64,000 bases of DNA from NCBI GenBank assembly GCA_021808445.1, contig JAKBBP010000001.1, positions 62,001-126,000 on the forward strand, read 5' to 3'. Shown piece after piece: positions 27,437 to 36,426 of this stretch. Position numbers and translations under genes: made by a program. Source of the DNA: Pseudomonadota bacterium. GTDB taxonomy: Bacteria > Pseudomonadota > Gammaproteobacteria > Burkholderiales > Burkholderiaceae_C. Position 1 is the first letter of the stretch, and every line of letters starts with the position of its first letter. The notes below the pieces were generated by a model, which was not told the DNA's origin, ran no database searches, and was given only the letters and a program-made list of their open reading frames with translations.

Positions 27437-28942
27437 TCAGGCAGAGCCCTGCAGTTCGCGGATCAGCCTGCCGAGCAGGGCGATGCCCGGCTCGATGGAC
27501 TTGTCGGGGATGGACTGCCAGCCCAGGCGCATGAAAGGGCCCGGCGCCGGCTGCTCGAAAAAGAACACGTCGCCGGTCTCGATCAGCACCCCGGCGGCGG
27601 CGGCCCGGCGGGACAGCTCGCCGGTGTCGATTCCGTCGGGCAGGCGCAGCCAGCACGATCCTCCGCCGATGACCGGCGTGACCACGCAATGCGGCGCGTG
27701 CCGGGCCAGGGCCGCCAGGGCTTCCTGGCTTCGTTGCTGCTGGGTCATCGCGATGCGCCGAAGCTGGGCGTCATGGTGTCCCAGGGACAGGAACAGTGCA
27801 AAGGCGCGCTGCACGAACGCCGAGGGATGGCGCAGCATCAGGCGGCGCAGCGCGCGCAACTCCCGGGCCAGGGCCGCCGGGGCGACGATGTAGCCCAGGC
27901 GCAGCCCCGGCGCCCAGCTTTTCGACAAGCTGCCGACGTAGATCACGCGATGGCTGTGATCCAGGCTCTTGAGCGCGGGAATGGGTTCGTCGCCGTAGCG
28001 GTTCTCGCTCTCGAAGTCGTCCTCGATGATGATCAGGTCGTTGTGGTCGGCCCATTGCAGCAGCTGGCGCCGGCGCTCCAGCGGCATGGTCACTCCCGTG
28101 GGGCATTGGTGGCTGGGCGTGACGTACAGATAGTCGGCCTGGGCCAGTCGCTGGTCCACGGGCAGGCCGTCGGCATCGACGTCGATGGGCAGCAGACGCG
28201 AGGTACGCGCGGCGAAGATGTTGCGCGCATCCGGGTAGCCGGGATTCTCCAGCGCCAGCGTGGTGTGCTCGCCCAGCAGCAGGTCGGCCACCATGTACAG
28301 CGCATGCTGCGCCCCCACGGTCACGACGATCTCCTCCGCCTGCGCCCACACCCCGCGCCGCGGCAGCACACGGGTGCGGATCTGCTGCACCAGGGTCTCG
28401 TCGTCGCGGTTGATGTGGTCGGGCGCCCAGTCGCGGATGTCGAGCACGGAGAGCGCCTTGAGACAGCATTCGCGCCAGTTGGCGGTGGGAAACAGCGAGG
28501 CGTCGAACTGACCGTACAGGAAGGGGTAGGGGAATTTCTGCCAGTCCGCAGGCTTGTGGATGCTGCGCTGGCGAGTCGGCTGCAGGCGCAGCCGGCCATC
28601 CCAGTCGACGGGCGCCATGGCCGCGCTGCCGCCCGCCGTGTCCGGGTCGCGCGCGCGCAGTCCGGCCACGAACTGCGCGTTCACGAAGTGACCGCTGCGC
28701 TGACGCGAGAGCAGATAGCCCTCGTCGGCGAGCTGCTTGTAGGCCAGCACCACCGTGTTGCGCGCCACCCCCAGTTGTTCGGCCAGTTCGCGCCCGGAGG
28801 GCACCGGTGTCCCGGGTTCGATCAGTCCGTCCAGGATCGCCGAAACCAGCATTTCGCGAATCTGCCCCTGCAGGCTCAGGTTGCTGCGTGCGCTGCGTTG
28901 CAGCAATTGCCTCCACAGCAAGGCTTGGGTGCGGTGACTCAT
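27437..28942 (-). CDS. tauR: MocR-family (GntR-HTH plus aminotransferase-fold) regulator, TauR-like
   Basis: 501 residues. The N-terminal GntR winged helix (PVPSGRELAEQLGVARNTVV, about residues 45-75) is linked to a class I aminotransferase-like domain. The PLP lysine is K341 in GSLSKSWAPGLRLGY. MocR proteins use PLP to sense amino compounds; TauR of this family activates taurine genes in alphaproteobacteria. The locus and the CTGG box pairs around 24 kb support the same role here. It lies 54 bases after sauS on the same strand, so sauR-sauS-tauR may be one transcript. PdxR or GabR-like roles are alternatives. Confidence 0.72.
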   Translation of the reverse strand: MSHRTQALLWRQLLQRSARSNLSLQGQIREMLVSAILDGLIEPGTPVPSGRELAEQLGVARNTVVLAYKQLADEGYLLSRQRSGHFVNAQFVAGLRARDPDTAGGSAAMAPVDWDGRLRLQPTRQRSIHKPADWQKFPYPFLYGQFDASLFPTANWRECCLKALSVLDIRDWAPDHINRDDETLVQQIRTRVLPRRGVWAQAEEIVVTVGAQHALYMVADLLLGEHTTLALENPGYPDARNIFAARTSRLLPIDVDADGLPVDQRLAQADYLYVTPSHQCPTGVTMPLERRRQLLQWADHNDLIIIEDDFESENRYGDEPIPALKSLDHSHRVIYVGSLSKSWAPGLRLGYIVAPAALARELRALRRLMLRHPSAFVQRAFALFLSLGHHDAQLRRIAMTQQQRSQEALAALARHAPHCVVTPVIGGGSCWLRLPDGIDTGELSRRAAAAGVLIETGDVFFFEQPAPGPFMRLGWQSIPDKSIEPGIALLGRLIRELQGSA

Positions 28943-28996
28943 CGACCGGGCCTGGAGGGTCCCGCCGCGGCGCATGCGCGCGCGGCGGGCGCGGGC

Positions 28997-30430
28997 TCAG
29001 CGCAGTCCATGTCGCGCGCGGTATGCGCCGAACATGTCGTCGATGCTCGGCTCGTCGGGCGTGCAGGGCGTGGCGATGCGCGTGATGTTGAGAAAGTGCC
29101 TGTAGTTCAGGTTGTCGGAGATGCTGTTGCGTCCCCAGGTGCCGCAGCCCATGGACAGCGAGAAGGGCAGGCCGTTGTCGAAGCTGCCTCCGGTGGCGAA
29201 GCAATGGGCCTGGTTGACGATGATGCGACAGGCCGGCATGCCCAGGCCCATGGTCAACGCGCGCTCAGGGCGTTGCGAGTGCAGCCCGATGGAGTGGCCC
29301 GCGCCCTCGTAGGCGTAGATCGCGCGCACGATGTCCTGCGCGTGCTCGAAGTCACGCGCGCGGTACACCGTCAGCACGGGAGACAGCTTTTCGCCGGAAA
29401 AAGGGTGCTGCTCGCCGGTGCCGCTTTCCTCGACCATGAGAAAGCGCGCGCGCTCGAAGGCTTCGCCACGCAGCCCCGCCAGCGCGGCGATCACCGGCGC
29501 GGCCTTGGCGGTGACCGCCGGCGACAGCCTGCCGCCGGGCCACATGGTGTCCTGCAGCTGCTGCTTCTGGGTCGCGTCCAGCAGCACGCCGCCCTGCGCA
29601 CGCAGGGCCTCGAGCATGGGCTGGTACACCGCCTCGACGATCACCACGCTGTTTTCGGAGGAGCAGCTGGTGGCGTTGTCGAAGGTCTTGGAGCGCCGGA
29701 TCTTCTCGGCCGCCTGGGCTGGTTCGGCGGTCTCGTCGACGATCACGGCCACGTTGCCCGCGCCCACGCCGATGGCCGGGGTTCCGCTTTCGTAGGCCGC
29801 GCGCACGTTGTTCTGCGAGCCGGTGACCACCACCAGGTCCACCTGGCGCATCAGTTCCTGCGTCGCCGCCTTGCTCACGGGCGCCGGCAGTTGCTGGACG
29901 AGATCGCGCGGCGCGCCCACGCGATCGAGCTCCTCGCCGATGTAGCGCAGCAGCATGGTGCTGGTACCGTAGCCTTTGGGCGAGGGCGCCAGGATCACCG
30001 CGTTGCGCCCCTTGAGGGCATTGATGATCTTGTTGGCCGGGGTGGCGCCCGGGTTGGTCGACGGCGTCACGGCTCCGACCACGCCGACCGGGCGGGCGAT
30101 CTCGATGATGCCCTTGGCCTTGTCCTCCGAGATCACGCCCACCGACTTCCTGCCCCGCAGATCGCGCAGCAGGCCCAGGGTCTTGCGGTGATTCTTGATC
30201 ACCTTGTCCTCGACATTTCCCAGGCCCGTGTCGGCGACCGCACGTTCGGCCAGCGCGCGGTTGCGAGCCGGCTCCATGATGGCCCAGCCGGCGGCCAGCA
30301 CCACCTCGTCGACCTGTTCCTGGCTGTAGCTCTCCGCCACGCGTTGCGCGGCCCGGGCGCGCGCCACGCAGTCGGCCACCTGGCGATGCACGTCGTCGAG
30401 CTCGGGGGGTGGGGAAGTCTTCCGGTCCAT
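28997..30430 (-). CDS. sauS: CoA-acylating aldehyde dehydrogenase, probable sulfoacetaldehyde dehydrogenase SauS
   Basis: 477 residues. It belongs to the acylating aldehyde dehydrogenase family (EutE/AdhE-N type), with catalytic C256 in TFDNATSCSSENS. Other signatures are VVGAVTPSTNPGATPANK and VTGSQNNVRAAYESGTPAIGVGAGN. SauS of Cupriavidus necator interconverts sulfoacetyl-CoA and sulfoacetaldehyde with NADP. The identity is inferred from the neighbours: an IclR regulator upstream (as SauR), a divergent acyl-CoA ligase (as SauT), and xsc and pta. A plain acetaldehyde dehydrogenase is less likely because no ethanolamine or aromatic-cleavage genes are present. Confidence 0.76.
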   Translation of the reverse strand: MDRKTSPPPELDDVHRQVADCVARARAAQRVAESYSQEQVDEVVLAAGWAIMEPARNRALAERAVADTGLGNVEDKVIKNHRKTLGLLRDLRGRKSVGVISEDKAKGIIEIARPVGVVGAVTPSTNPGATPANKIINALKGRNAVILAPSPKGYGTSTMLLRYIGEELDRVGAPRDLVQQLPAPVSKAATQELMRQVDLVVVTGSQNNVRAAYESGTPAIGVGAGNVAVIVDETAEPAQAAEKIRRSKTFDNATSCSSENSVVIVEAVYQPMLEALRAQGGVLLDATQKQQLQDTMWPGGRLSPAVTAKAAPVIAALAGLRGEAFERARFLMVEESGTGEQHPFSGEKLSPVLTVYRARDFEHAQDIVRAIYAYEGAGHSIGLHSQRPERALTMGLGMPACRIIVNQAHCFATGGSFDNGLPFSLSMGCGTWGRNSISDNLNYRHFLNITRIATPCTPDEPSIDDMFGAYRARHGLR

Positions 30431-30499
30431 GCTGCAATCCTCGATGCTAGGTTGAAGGGGGCGCGCAGGCGCCGCGGTCAAAAGGGGTCGTGCACGGCA

Positions 30500-31312
30500 T
30501 CAGGCGGTCGCGTCCACCGCTTCCTCCCGTGCCGACGAACGCGCCTTGCGCGACGACGGGGGAATCATCGCGGCGATGGCGTCGGCGGCCTCGCGCATGG
30601 CCGGCACATGGCGCAAGAGCGCCTCGATGTCGTAGCGGGCCAGGGGCGCCTGCACGGCGACCGCGCCCCACGCCCGGTAGGCGTCGCGCATCACCGGCAC
30701 GGCGATGGACACCATGCCCTGGATGAACTCCTGGTCGTTCATGCCGATGCGCCGGCGGCGCGTGTCGCTGAGCTCCTGGCGCAGGCGCGCCGGATCGGTG
30801 ATGGTGCGCTCCGTCAGCTTGCGCAGCGGAAGCGAGTCGACGATGCGATTGCGCATGGCCGCGGGTTGCAGGCTGAGCAGCAGCTTGCCGCTGGATGTGC
30901 AGTGCAGGGGGACGTGGGAGCCGGGCTGCAGGTGCATGCGCAGCGGGGAATCGGTCTCGACGCGGTCCAGGTAGACGATCAGGTCCCCGTCCAGCGCCGT
31001 CAGGTTCACGGTCTCGCCCAGGCGCTCGCCGAGCTTGCGCAGCACCGCCCGGCGGGCCGTCGCGGGCCCCGTGTGCATCAGCGCCGACACGCTCATCTGG
31101 CGCACCCGCGGTCCGCATTCGTAGCCCTGGCCGTCCAGATTGCGCACCACCAGTTGCGCGGCCCCCAGGGTCTTGAGGATGCGATGCACGGTCTGCTTGG
31201 GCAACTGCAGGCCTTCGGAGATCTGCATCAGGCTCATGGATTCCGCGGTGCTGAGCAGCTCGAGTACGCGAAAGGCGCGCACCGCCGCGGCGTTGGACTG
31301 GTTCGAGGTCAT
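30500..31312 (-). CDS. sauR: IclR-family transcriptional regulator, SauR-like
   Basis: 270 residues from ATG 31312. The N-terminal winged helix (AFRVLELLSTAESMSLMQI, QLPKQTVHRILKTLG) is followed by the IclR effector domain (ETVNLTALDGDLIVYLDR, PLHCTSSGKLLLSL, FIQGMVSIAVPV). In C. necator an IclR-type regulator, SauR, controls sauSTU. Here the gene precedes sauS by 69 bases and is divergent from sauT, so it is well placed to control both. In-frame sequence upstream of 31312 is not IclR-like. Operator candidates lie in the 265-base gap to sauT. Confidence 0.78.
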   Translation of the reverse strand: MTSNQSNAAAVRAFRVLELLSTAESMSLMQISEGLQLPKQTVHRILKTLGAAQLVVRNLDGQGYECGPRVRQMSVSALMHTGPATARRAVLRKLGERLGETVNLTALDGDLIVYLDRVETDSPLRMHLQPGSHVPLHCTSSGKLLLSLQPAAMRNRIVDSLPLRKLTERTITDPARLRQELSDTRRRRIGMNDQEFIQGMVSIAVPVMRDAYRAWGAVAVQAPLARYDIEALLRHVPAMREAADAIAAMIPPSSRKARSSAREEAVDATA

Positions 31313-31391
31313 GGCGGTTCGACTGGACACGGCTGGCGGTGGTTCGGGCGGCGGAAAACGAAGGCGCATGGCGGGGCGAGGCCCACGGTCT

Positions 31392-31407
31392 GAACTGTAT
31401 CGAGTTC
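31392..31407. promoter_or_regulatory. Inverted repeat at the sauR promoter
   Basis: GAACT (31392-31396) and AGTTC (31403-31407) form a perfect 5-bp inverted repeat with a 6-base centre. It overlaps TACAGT on the minus strand (31399-31394), a possible sauR -10. A similar GAAC/GTTC pair (39264-39276) overlaps the xsc -10, which suggests a shared operator type. Confidence 0.4.
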
Positions 31408-31484
31408 CACGCGCGGAAAACGGAGTGGAAACGTCTCGAAAAACGAAAAAAAGCATCAAGACGGCCGAAATATTTTGAATGCGT

Positions 31485-31517
31485 GGAAAACGGGACGGTT
31501 CGTGCGCGTTTTTTCCC
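31485..31517. promoter_or_regulatory. Repeated GGAAAACG motif in the sauR-sauT gap
   Basis: GGAAAACG occurs at 31353-31360, 31415-31422 and 31485-31492. A near-inverse CGTTTTTTCC lies at 31507-31516. The last two flank the likely sauT promoter region (TAAATT at 31518-31523). The region is distinctly AT-richer than its surroundings. Candidate binding sites for SauR; no proof. Confidence 0.35.
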
Positions 31518-31577
31518 TAAATTGCCGACACGCCCTTCGTGGGCGACCACGCGATGTGTTCCGAGCCCCTACCTTCC

Positions 31578-33179
31578 ATGAACCGTCCCGAGAGCTCCTT
31601 CGCCAACGTGCTGCTGCCCGCCGAGGGCGGCGAGCCTTGCAGCATCCAGTCCCTGGTGGACCTCAACGCCCTGCGCGATCCCGGGGCAAGCTACTTCGTG
31701 GCCACGGACAGCGGGCGCGAAGTCGACTTCGCCGAGCTGCAGCGCGTCTGCGCGGAGCTGGGCTCGTATTTCGCGTCCCGCGGGCTGGGTCAGGGCGACG
31801 TGGTCTCGCTGTTCCTGCCCAATGGGCTGGAAGCGGCCATGCTGATCCTGGCCACGATGTACCAGGGGATGGTGATCAATCCCATCAACCTGCTGTCGCA
31901 GCCCACGCAGCTGTCCTATATCGTGGAGCACAGCGAGACCCGCCTGGTGGTGACCGTGCCCGAGCACGAGCAACTCCTGCGGGGCCTGGCGGCGCGCATG
32001 CCGCGACCACCGCACATCGAGGTGATCGACGGGGCCGACTGGCTCGAGCGCACGCGGGGTGTCGCGCGCCAGCCGGCGCGTGCGCCGGCGCTCGACGACG
32101 CGGCGCTGCTCATGTACACCTCCGGCACCACCGGCACGCCCAAGGGCGTGCTGCTCACGCATGGGAATCTGTGCGCCAATGGCGTCAACATCAGCCGGGA
32201 ACACCGGCTGGGGCCCGCCGATCGCGGCCTGGCACCGCTGCCGCTGTATCACATCAATGCCCTGGTGGTGAATCTGGTCACACCCCTGACCCATGGCGGC
32301 TCGCTGGCCATGCCGGCACGCTTTTCCGCGACCAGCTTCTGGCGCGATGCACTGGCCTTCGGCTGTACCTGGGTGAACGCGGTGCCGACCATCATCGCCT
32401 ACCTGATCCAGTCGGCCCCGGCCGAGCTCGGTCCGCGCGATCTGGCAGGCATTCGCTTCTGCCGCTCCGCCTCGGCGGCGCTGCCGCCCGAGCACCATCG
32501 TGCCTTCGAGGCGCGCTTCGGCGTGGACATCATCGAGACCATGGGACTGACGGAAACCGCGGCCCCCTCGTTCAGCAACCCCGTGCAGCGCGAGCTTCGC
32601 AAGATCGGCAGCATCGGCCGACCCTCGGGAACCGAGGCCCGCGTGGTCGGCGCCGACGGCGCCGTGCTGGGGCACGGCGAGGTGGGCGAGATCCAGCTGC
32701 GCGGCGGCAACGTGATGCGCGGCTACCTGAAAAATCCCGAGGAGACCGCCAAGGCCTTCACCGCCGACGGCTGGTTCCGCACCGGCGACCTCGGCTATCG
32801 CGACCCCGAGGGCTACTACTTCATCACCGGGCGAGCGAAGGAATTGATCATCAAGGGCGGTGAGAACATCGCGCCGCGCGAAATCGACGAGGCTCTGCTC
32901 AAGCACGCCTCGGTGCTGGAAGCCGCGGCGGTGGGCGTGAAGGACAGCAACTACGGCCAGAACATCGAGGCCTACCTCGTGCTGAGGCCGGGAGCGCAAC
33001 TGCAGGAGCAGGAACTGCGCGAGCACTGCTTGCAGCATCTGGGTCGGTACAAGATGCCGAGGGCCTGCCACATCGTCGACGACCTCCCGCGCGGACCGTC
33101 GGGAAAGATTCAGCGTCTCAAACTTACCGAACTTCCGGCGGAGGCAGTGCGCCGATCCCTGCGCCTGCATCCAGCCTGA
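31578..33179 (+). CDS. sauT: AMP-forming acyl-CoA ligase, probable sulfoacetate-CoA ligase SauT
   Basis: 533 residues. Adenylate-forming family motifs are in order: YTSGTTGTPKGVLLTH, MGLTETAA, GWFRTGDLGYRD, GRAKELIIKGGENIAPREID, and the catalytic lysine near the end in GPSGKIQR. SauT activates sulfoacetate to sulfoacetyl-CoA with ATP. The call rests on the divergent sauR-sauS pair and on xsc-pta nearby, since substrate cannot be read from the motifs. ATG 31578 starts MNRPESSF. The TTT transporter genes follow 93 bases downstream on the same strand. Confidence 0.73.
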   Translation: MNRPESSFANVLLPAEGGEPCSIQSLVDLNALRDPGASYFVATDSGREVDFAELQRVCAELGSYFASRGLGQGDVVSLFLPNGLEAAMLILATMYQGMVINPINLLSQPTQLSYIVEHSETRLVVTVPEHEQLLRGLAARMPRPPHIEVIDGADWLERTRGVARQPARAPALDDAALLMYTSGTTGTPKGVLLTHGNLCANGVNISREHRLGPADRGLAPLPLYHINALVVNLVTPLTHGGSLAMPARFSATSFWRDALAFGCTWVNAVPTIIAYLIQSAPAELGPRDLAGIRFCRSASAALPPEHHRAFEARFGVDIIETMGLTETAAPSFSNPVQRELRKIGSIGRPSGTEARVVGADGAVLGHGEVGEIQLRGGNVMRGYLKNPEETAKAFTADGWFRTGDLGYRDPEGYYFITGRAKELIIKGGENIAPREIDEALLKHASVLEAAAVGVKDSNYGQNIEAYLVLRPGAQLQEQELREHCLQHLGRYKMPRACHIVDDLPRGPSGKIQRLKLTELPAEAVRRSLRLHPA

Positions 33180-33272
33180 TCCCCAGCCGGGCTGGCGCCG
33201 GTCGTCGTTGGGGTTATCACCCCGCGACACATCTGGAAGTACCCTGATACAAGAGCCAAGAGGAGACAGACC

Positions 33273-34265
33273 ATGCTTCAACCATCGACCCAAGCCAGTC
33301 GCACGCTGTGTACGTCGTGGAAAGGGCGCCTGCGCAAGGCGGCCCTCGCGTTGGGCCTGGCGGCCGCACTGCCGCTGGCGCACGCTGCCTATCCGGACCA
33401 TCCCATCAACTTCATCGTGCCCTGGGGCGCCGGCGGCGGCGCGGACCTGCTGGCGCGCACTTCGTCGAAGATCATGGAAAAGCAGCTCGGCGTGTCGCTG
33501 CCCGTGATCAACGTGCCCGGCGCCGACGGCGTGGTGGGCATGACCAAGCTGCTGACGGCCCCCGCGGACGGCTACAACGTCGCCGTGCTGATCGGCGATA
33601 CCTTTGCGCTGCTGTCGGGCAAGAATCCTCCCTTCAAGCTGAATCAGGTCATTCCGCTGGCCATCATGATCCAGCAGCCCTCGGGCTACTGGGTCAACGC
33701 CAAGGGCCCGTGGAAGACCTGGCAGGATGTGGAGAACGCGGCCAGGAAGAAGACCCTCACCGTCGCGGTGACCGGTTTTGGCAGTGCCGACGACATCACC
33801 ACCCGCTATCTGGCCCACAAGCTGGGCATCAAGCTGGAGTCGGTGCCTTTCGCGAAGCCCGGCCAGCGCTACAGTTCGATCCTCGGCGGCAATGCCGACA
33901 TCGTGTACGAGCAGACCGGCGACGTGCGCAGCTATTTCGACTCGGGCAAATTCCGCCCCGTGCTGTTCTTCTATCCCAAGCCGGTGCCGATTCCCGCCTT
34001 CGAGAAGGTGCCCGTGTCGGGCCAGCTCGGGCTGGACGTGACCCTGCCGCAGTTCCGGGCCATCGTGGTCAAGGCCGGCACGCCGCCGGACCGGGTGAAA
34101 AAGCTGGCCGACGCCCTGGCGAAGGTGGCCCAGACCCCCGAGTTCAAGGCCTACCTGAAGCAGCAGTACGCCGATCCGAACAGCTATGTGCCCATGCAGA
34201 ACGCCGATGCCTTCATGGCTGGCTGGCTGCGTCAGGCCGAGCACACGATCGAGATCTCGAAGTAA
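33273..34265 (+). CDS. tctC: Tripartite tricarboxylate transporter substrate-binding protein (TctC/Bug family)
   Basis: 330 residues, with an N-terminal signal peptide ending near residue 38 (PLAHAAYPDHP). The mature part opens with the Bug hallmark PINFIVPWGAGGGADLLARTSS, broken at GAGGG, then VINVPGADGVVGMTKLL. It captures a carboxylate in the periplasm for TctAB. An AGGAGACAG precedes the ATG. Directly after sauT, so sulfoacetate, which has a carboxylate, is the likely ligand; published sulfoacetate loci use the MFS carrier SauU instead. Confidence 0.86.
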   Translation: MLQPSTQASRTLCTSWKGRLRKAALALGLAAALPLAHAAYPDHPINFIVPWGAGGGADLLARTSSKIMEKQLGVSLPVINVPGADGVVGMTKLLTAPADGYNVAVLIGDTFALLSGKNPPFKLNQVIPLAIMIQQPSGYWVNAKGPWKTWQDVENAARKKTLTVAVTGFGSADDITTRYLAHKLGIKLESVPFAKPGQRYSSILGGNADIVYEQTGDVRSYFDSGKFRPVLFFYPKPVPIPAFEKVPVSGQLGLDVTLPQFRAIVVKAGTPPDRVKKLADALAKVAQTPEFKAYLKQQYADPNSYVPMQNADAFMAGWLRQAEHTIEISK

Positions 34266-34326
34266 GACCGGCCGCGCCGGGCCGCTGGGGCGGCCCGGGC
34301 ACCGCGGCGATTGCCAGGGAGAGGCG

Positions 34327-34857
34327 ATGTCCACCAGCATGCTCAAGCGCGTGATCCCCTATGGGATCACCCTCGCGCTGGCCGTGTTCCTGTATCTGCA
34401 GGCTGACCGGTTTCCGATCCTCACGAGCGCCCGCATGCCGGGCCCCGACCTGTGGCCGAAGATGATCTGCGTGCTGCTCGCCGGCGTGTCCCTGATCGGC
34501 TTGCTGGGCGCGGCCTTCGGCCCGGGCGAGGCGCAGGAGCCCGAGCCGGTCGATGAGGCGCTGGTCGCCCCGCCCGAGACGCACCCCTACCTGGTGTGGG
34601 TGGGCGTGGCGGCGACGGGACTGTACGTGGGCTCGATGCCCTACCTGGGGTTTTTCATCGCCACCGTGGTCTTCGCGGCGGCGCTGCTGCTCATCGGGGG
34701 CATGCGACGCTGGGCCTGGCTGCTTCCGACGGCACTCGCCCTGTCGGGGGTGTTCACGCTGATTTTCATGAAGGTGGTGTACGTGTCGCTTCCGCTGGGC
34801 ACCGGTCCTTTCAAGCAGGTCTCGCTGCTGGTGTTCAAGCTGATGGGGATCCACTGA
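34327..34857 (+). CDS. tctB: Tripartite tricarboxylate transporter small membrane subunit TctB
   Basis: 176 residues, four predicted membrane helices, with RMPGPDLWPKMICVLLAG near residue 35 as in the TctB/DUF1468 family. It partners with the large subunit TctA. GAGGCG precedes ATG 34327. The stop overlaps the tctA start (TGATG), so the two subunits are translationally coupled. Confidence 0.87.
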   Translation: MSTSMLKRVIPYGITLALAVFLYLQADRFPILTSARMPGPDLWPKMICVLLAGVSLIGLLGAAFGPGEAQEPEPVDEALVAPPETHPYLVWVGVAATGLYVGSMPYLGFFIATVVFAAALLLIGGMRRWAWLLPTALALSGVFTLIFMKVVYVSLPLGTGPFKQVSLLVFKLMGIH

Positions 34858-36413
34858 TGAACGTTCTGCACGATCTGGCCCTCGGGCTGATGCATGTTTT
34901 CCAGCCCTACGACCTGCTCATGCTGGTCGTGGGCATTCTGGTGGGCATGCTGGTGTCCATCATGCCGGGTCTGGGTTTCGTCATGGGCGTGATCCTGGCC
35001 TTGCCCTTCACCTACAAGATGCAGATCGAGCCGGCGGTGATCCTGCTGACCTCGATCTACTTCTCGGGCACCTACGGGGGTTGCTTCACGACCATCCTCT
35101 ACCGCATTCCCGGCGAGCCGAACGACGTTCCGCTGCTGTGGGATGGCTACACCATGGGCAAGCGCGAGGGCGCGGCCAAACCCTTGGGCTGGGCCCTGGT
35201 GGCCGCGCTGATCGGCGGCCTGGTGTCCTCCGCGGTGATGGTCGCGCTGACCCAGCCGCTGACCGACGTGGCCCTGAAGTTCAATTCCGAGGACTATTTC
35301 GCGGCCATCGTGTTCGGGCTGACGACCGTGGTGTCGCTGGCCGGCAAGTCCCTGGTCAAGGCCTTCGTGAGCCTGTGCCTGGGCCTGCTCGTGGCCTGCA
35401 TCGGGGTCGACAGCATCTACGGCGTCAGCCGCTATACCTTCGGCGTTCCCATCCTGGGCGACGGCGTGCAACTGGTCGCCGTGCTGGTGGGCATGTACGG
35501 CCTGGGCGAGGTGTTCAAGCGCATCGGGCAGGGGCTGGCCATCAAGGGCTCGGCGGGCGACGCCAAGGTCAAGGTGCAGACCAGCTTCCCGAAGCTGCGC
35601 GAAATCTGGGGAGTCCGAGGCGCCATCCTGCGCAGCAGCGCGCTGGGCACGCTGCTGGGCGTGGTCCCGGGCGCCGGCGCGACCATCACCTCCTTCATCT
35701 GCTACGGCGTCGAGAAGCAGTACGGGCGGGAGCGCGCCAAGCTCGGCACCGGCCACCCCAGCGGCATCGTGGCCCCGCAGATCGGCTCCACCGCTTCCGT
35801 GGCCGGCCACCTGATTCCCATGCTCACGCTGGGTATTCCCGGCAGCGCGGCCACCGCGGTGATCCTGGCGGCCTTCCTGCTGCACGGCGTGCAGCCCGGG
35901 CCGATGCTGCTGTCGGATCCGGCTTCCCGGGTGACCGTCTACACCATCCTGGCTTCCATGTTCGTGGCGGTGATCGGCATGTGCCTGATCGGCTTTTTCT
36001 GGATCCGCCTGGTCGTCCGGGTGCTGCTGATCCCCCAGTACCTGCTCAACGCCATCGTGGTGCTGTTCTGCCTGGTGGGGGCCTACGCGGACCGCAACTC
36101 CATGTCCGACGTCTGGATGATCCTGATCTTCGGCGTGCTGGGTTACCTGTTCGAGAAATACCGGTTCCCGATCTCTCCGATGGTGCTCGGGGCGATCCTG
36201 GGACCCATTGGCGAGACCAACTTCATGCGCAGCATGGTCATCCACCATGGCCACTGGACAGCCGCCTTCACCGAGCCGCTGAGCGGAACGCTGCTGGCCA
36301 TGTCCGCCTTCGCGGTGTTCTATCCCGTCACGCGAGAACTCGTGCACTGGCTGCGCCGCCGCGGGCGCCGACCGGCCATCGCGGGCACCGCCTCCGGCAC
36401 CCATGGCGCATAG
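34857..36413 (+). CDS. tctA: Tripartite tricarboxylate transporter large membrane subunit TctA
   Basis: 518 residues, with about 12 membrane helices. TctA signatures are GMLVSIMPGLGFVMGVILAL near the start, YFSGTYGGCFTTILYRIPGEP, and LGVVPGAGATITSF in the second half. It is the main translocation subunit and uses the proton or sodium gradient. Start ATG 34857 overlaps the tctB stop; sequence before it in this frame is a shadow of tctB. Convergent with pta. Together with sauT-tctC-tctB it appears to form one transcript. Confidence 0.92.
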   Translation: MNVLHDLALGLMHVFQPYDLLMLVVGILVGMLVSIMPGLGFVMGVILALPFTYKMQIEPAVILLTSIYFSGTYGGCFTTILYRIPGEPNDVPLLWDGYTMGKREGAAKPLGWALVAALIGGLVSSAVMVALTQPLTDVALKFNSEDYFAAIVFGLTTVVSLAGKSLVKAFVSLCLGLLVACIGVDSIYGVSRYTFGVPILGDGVQLVAVLVGMYGLGEVFKRIGQGLAIKGSAGDAKVKVQTSFPKLREIWGVRGAILRSSALGTLLGVVPGAGATITSFICYGVEKQYGRERAKLGTGHPSGIVAPQIGSTASVAGHLIPMLTLGIPGSAATAVILAAFLLHGVQPGPMLLSDPASRVTVYTILASMFVAVIGMCLIGFFWIRLVVRVLLIPQYLLNAIVVLFCLVGAYADRNSMSDVWMILIFGVLGYLFEKYRFPISPMVLGAILGPIGETNFMRSMVIHHGHWTAAFTEPLSGTLLAMSAFAVFYPVTRELVHWLRRRGRRPAIAGTASGTHGA

Positions 36414-36426
36414 GGTCGCGGCAGGC

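Noticed and set aside
33192-33240. CTGG motifs before tctC as a further MocR box pair
   Set aside because: The two CTGG occurrences are about 41 bases apart, not 23, and the flanks do not match the tau boxes.
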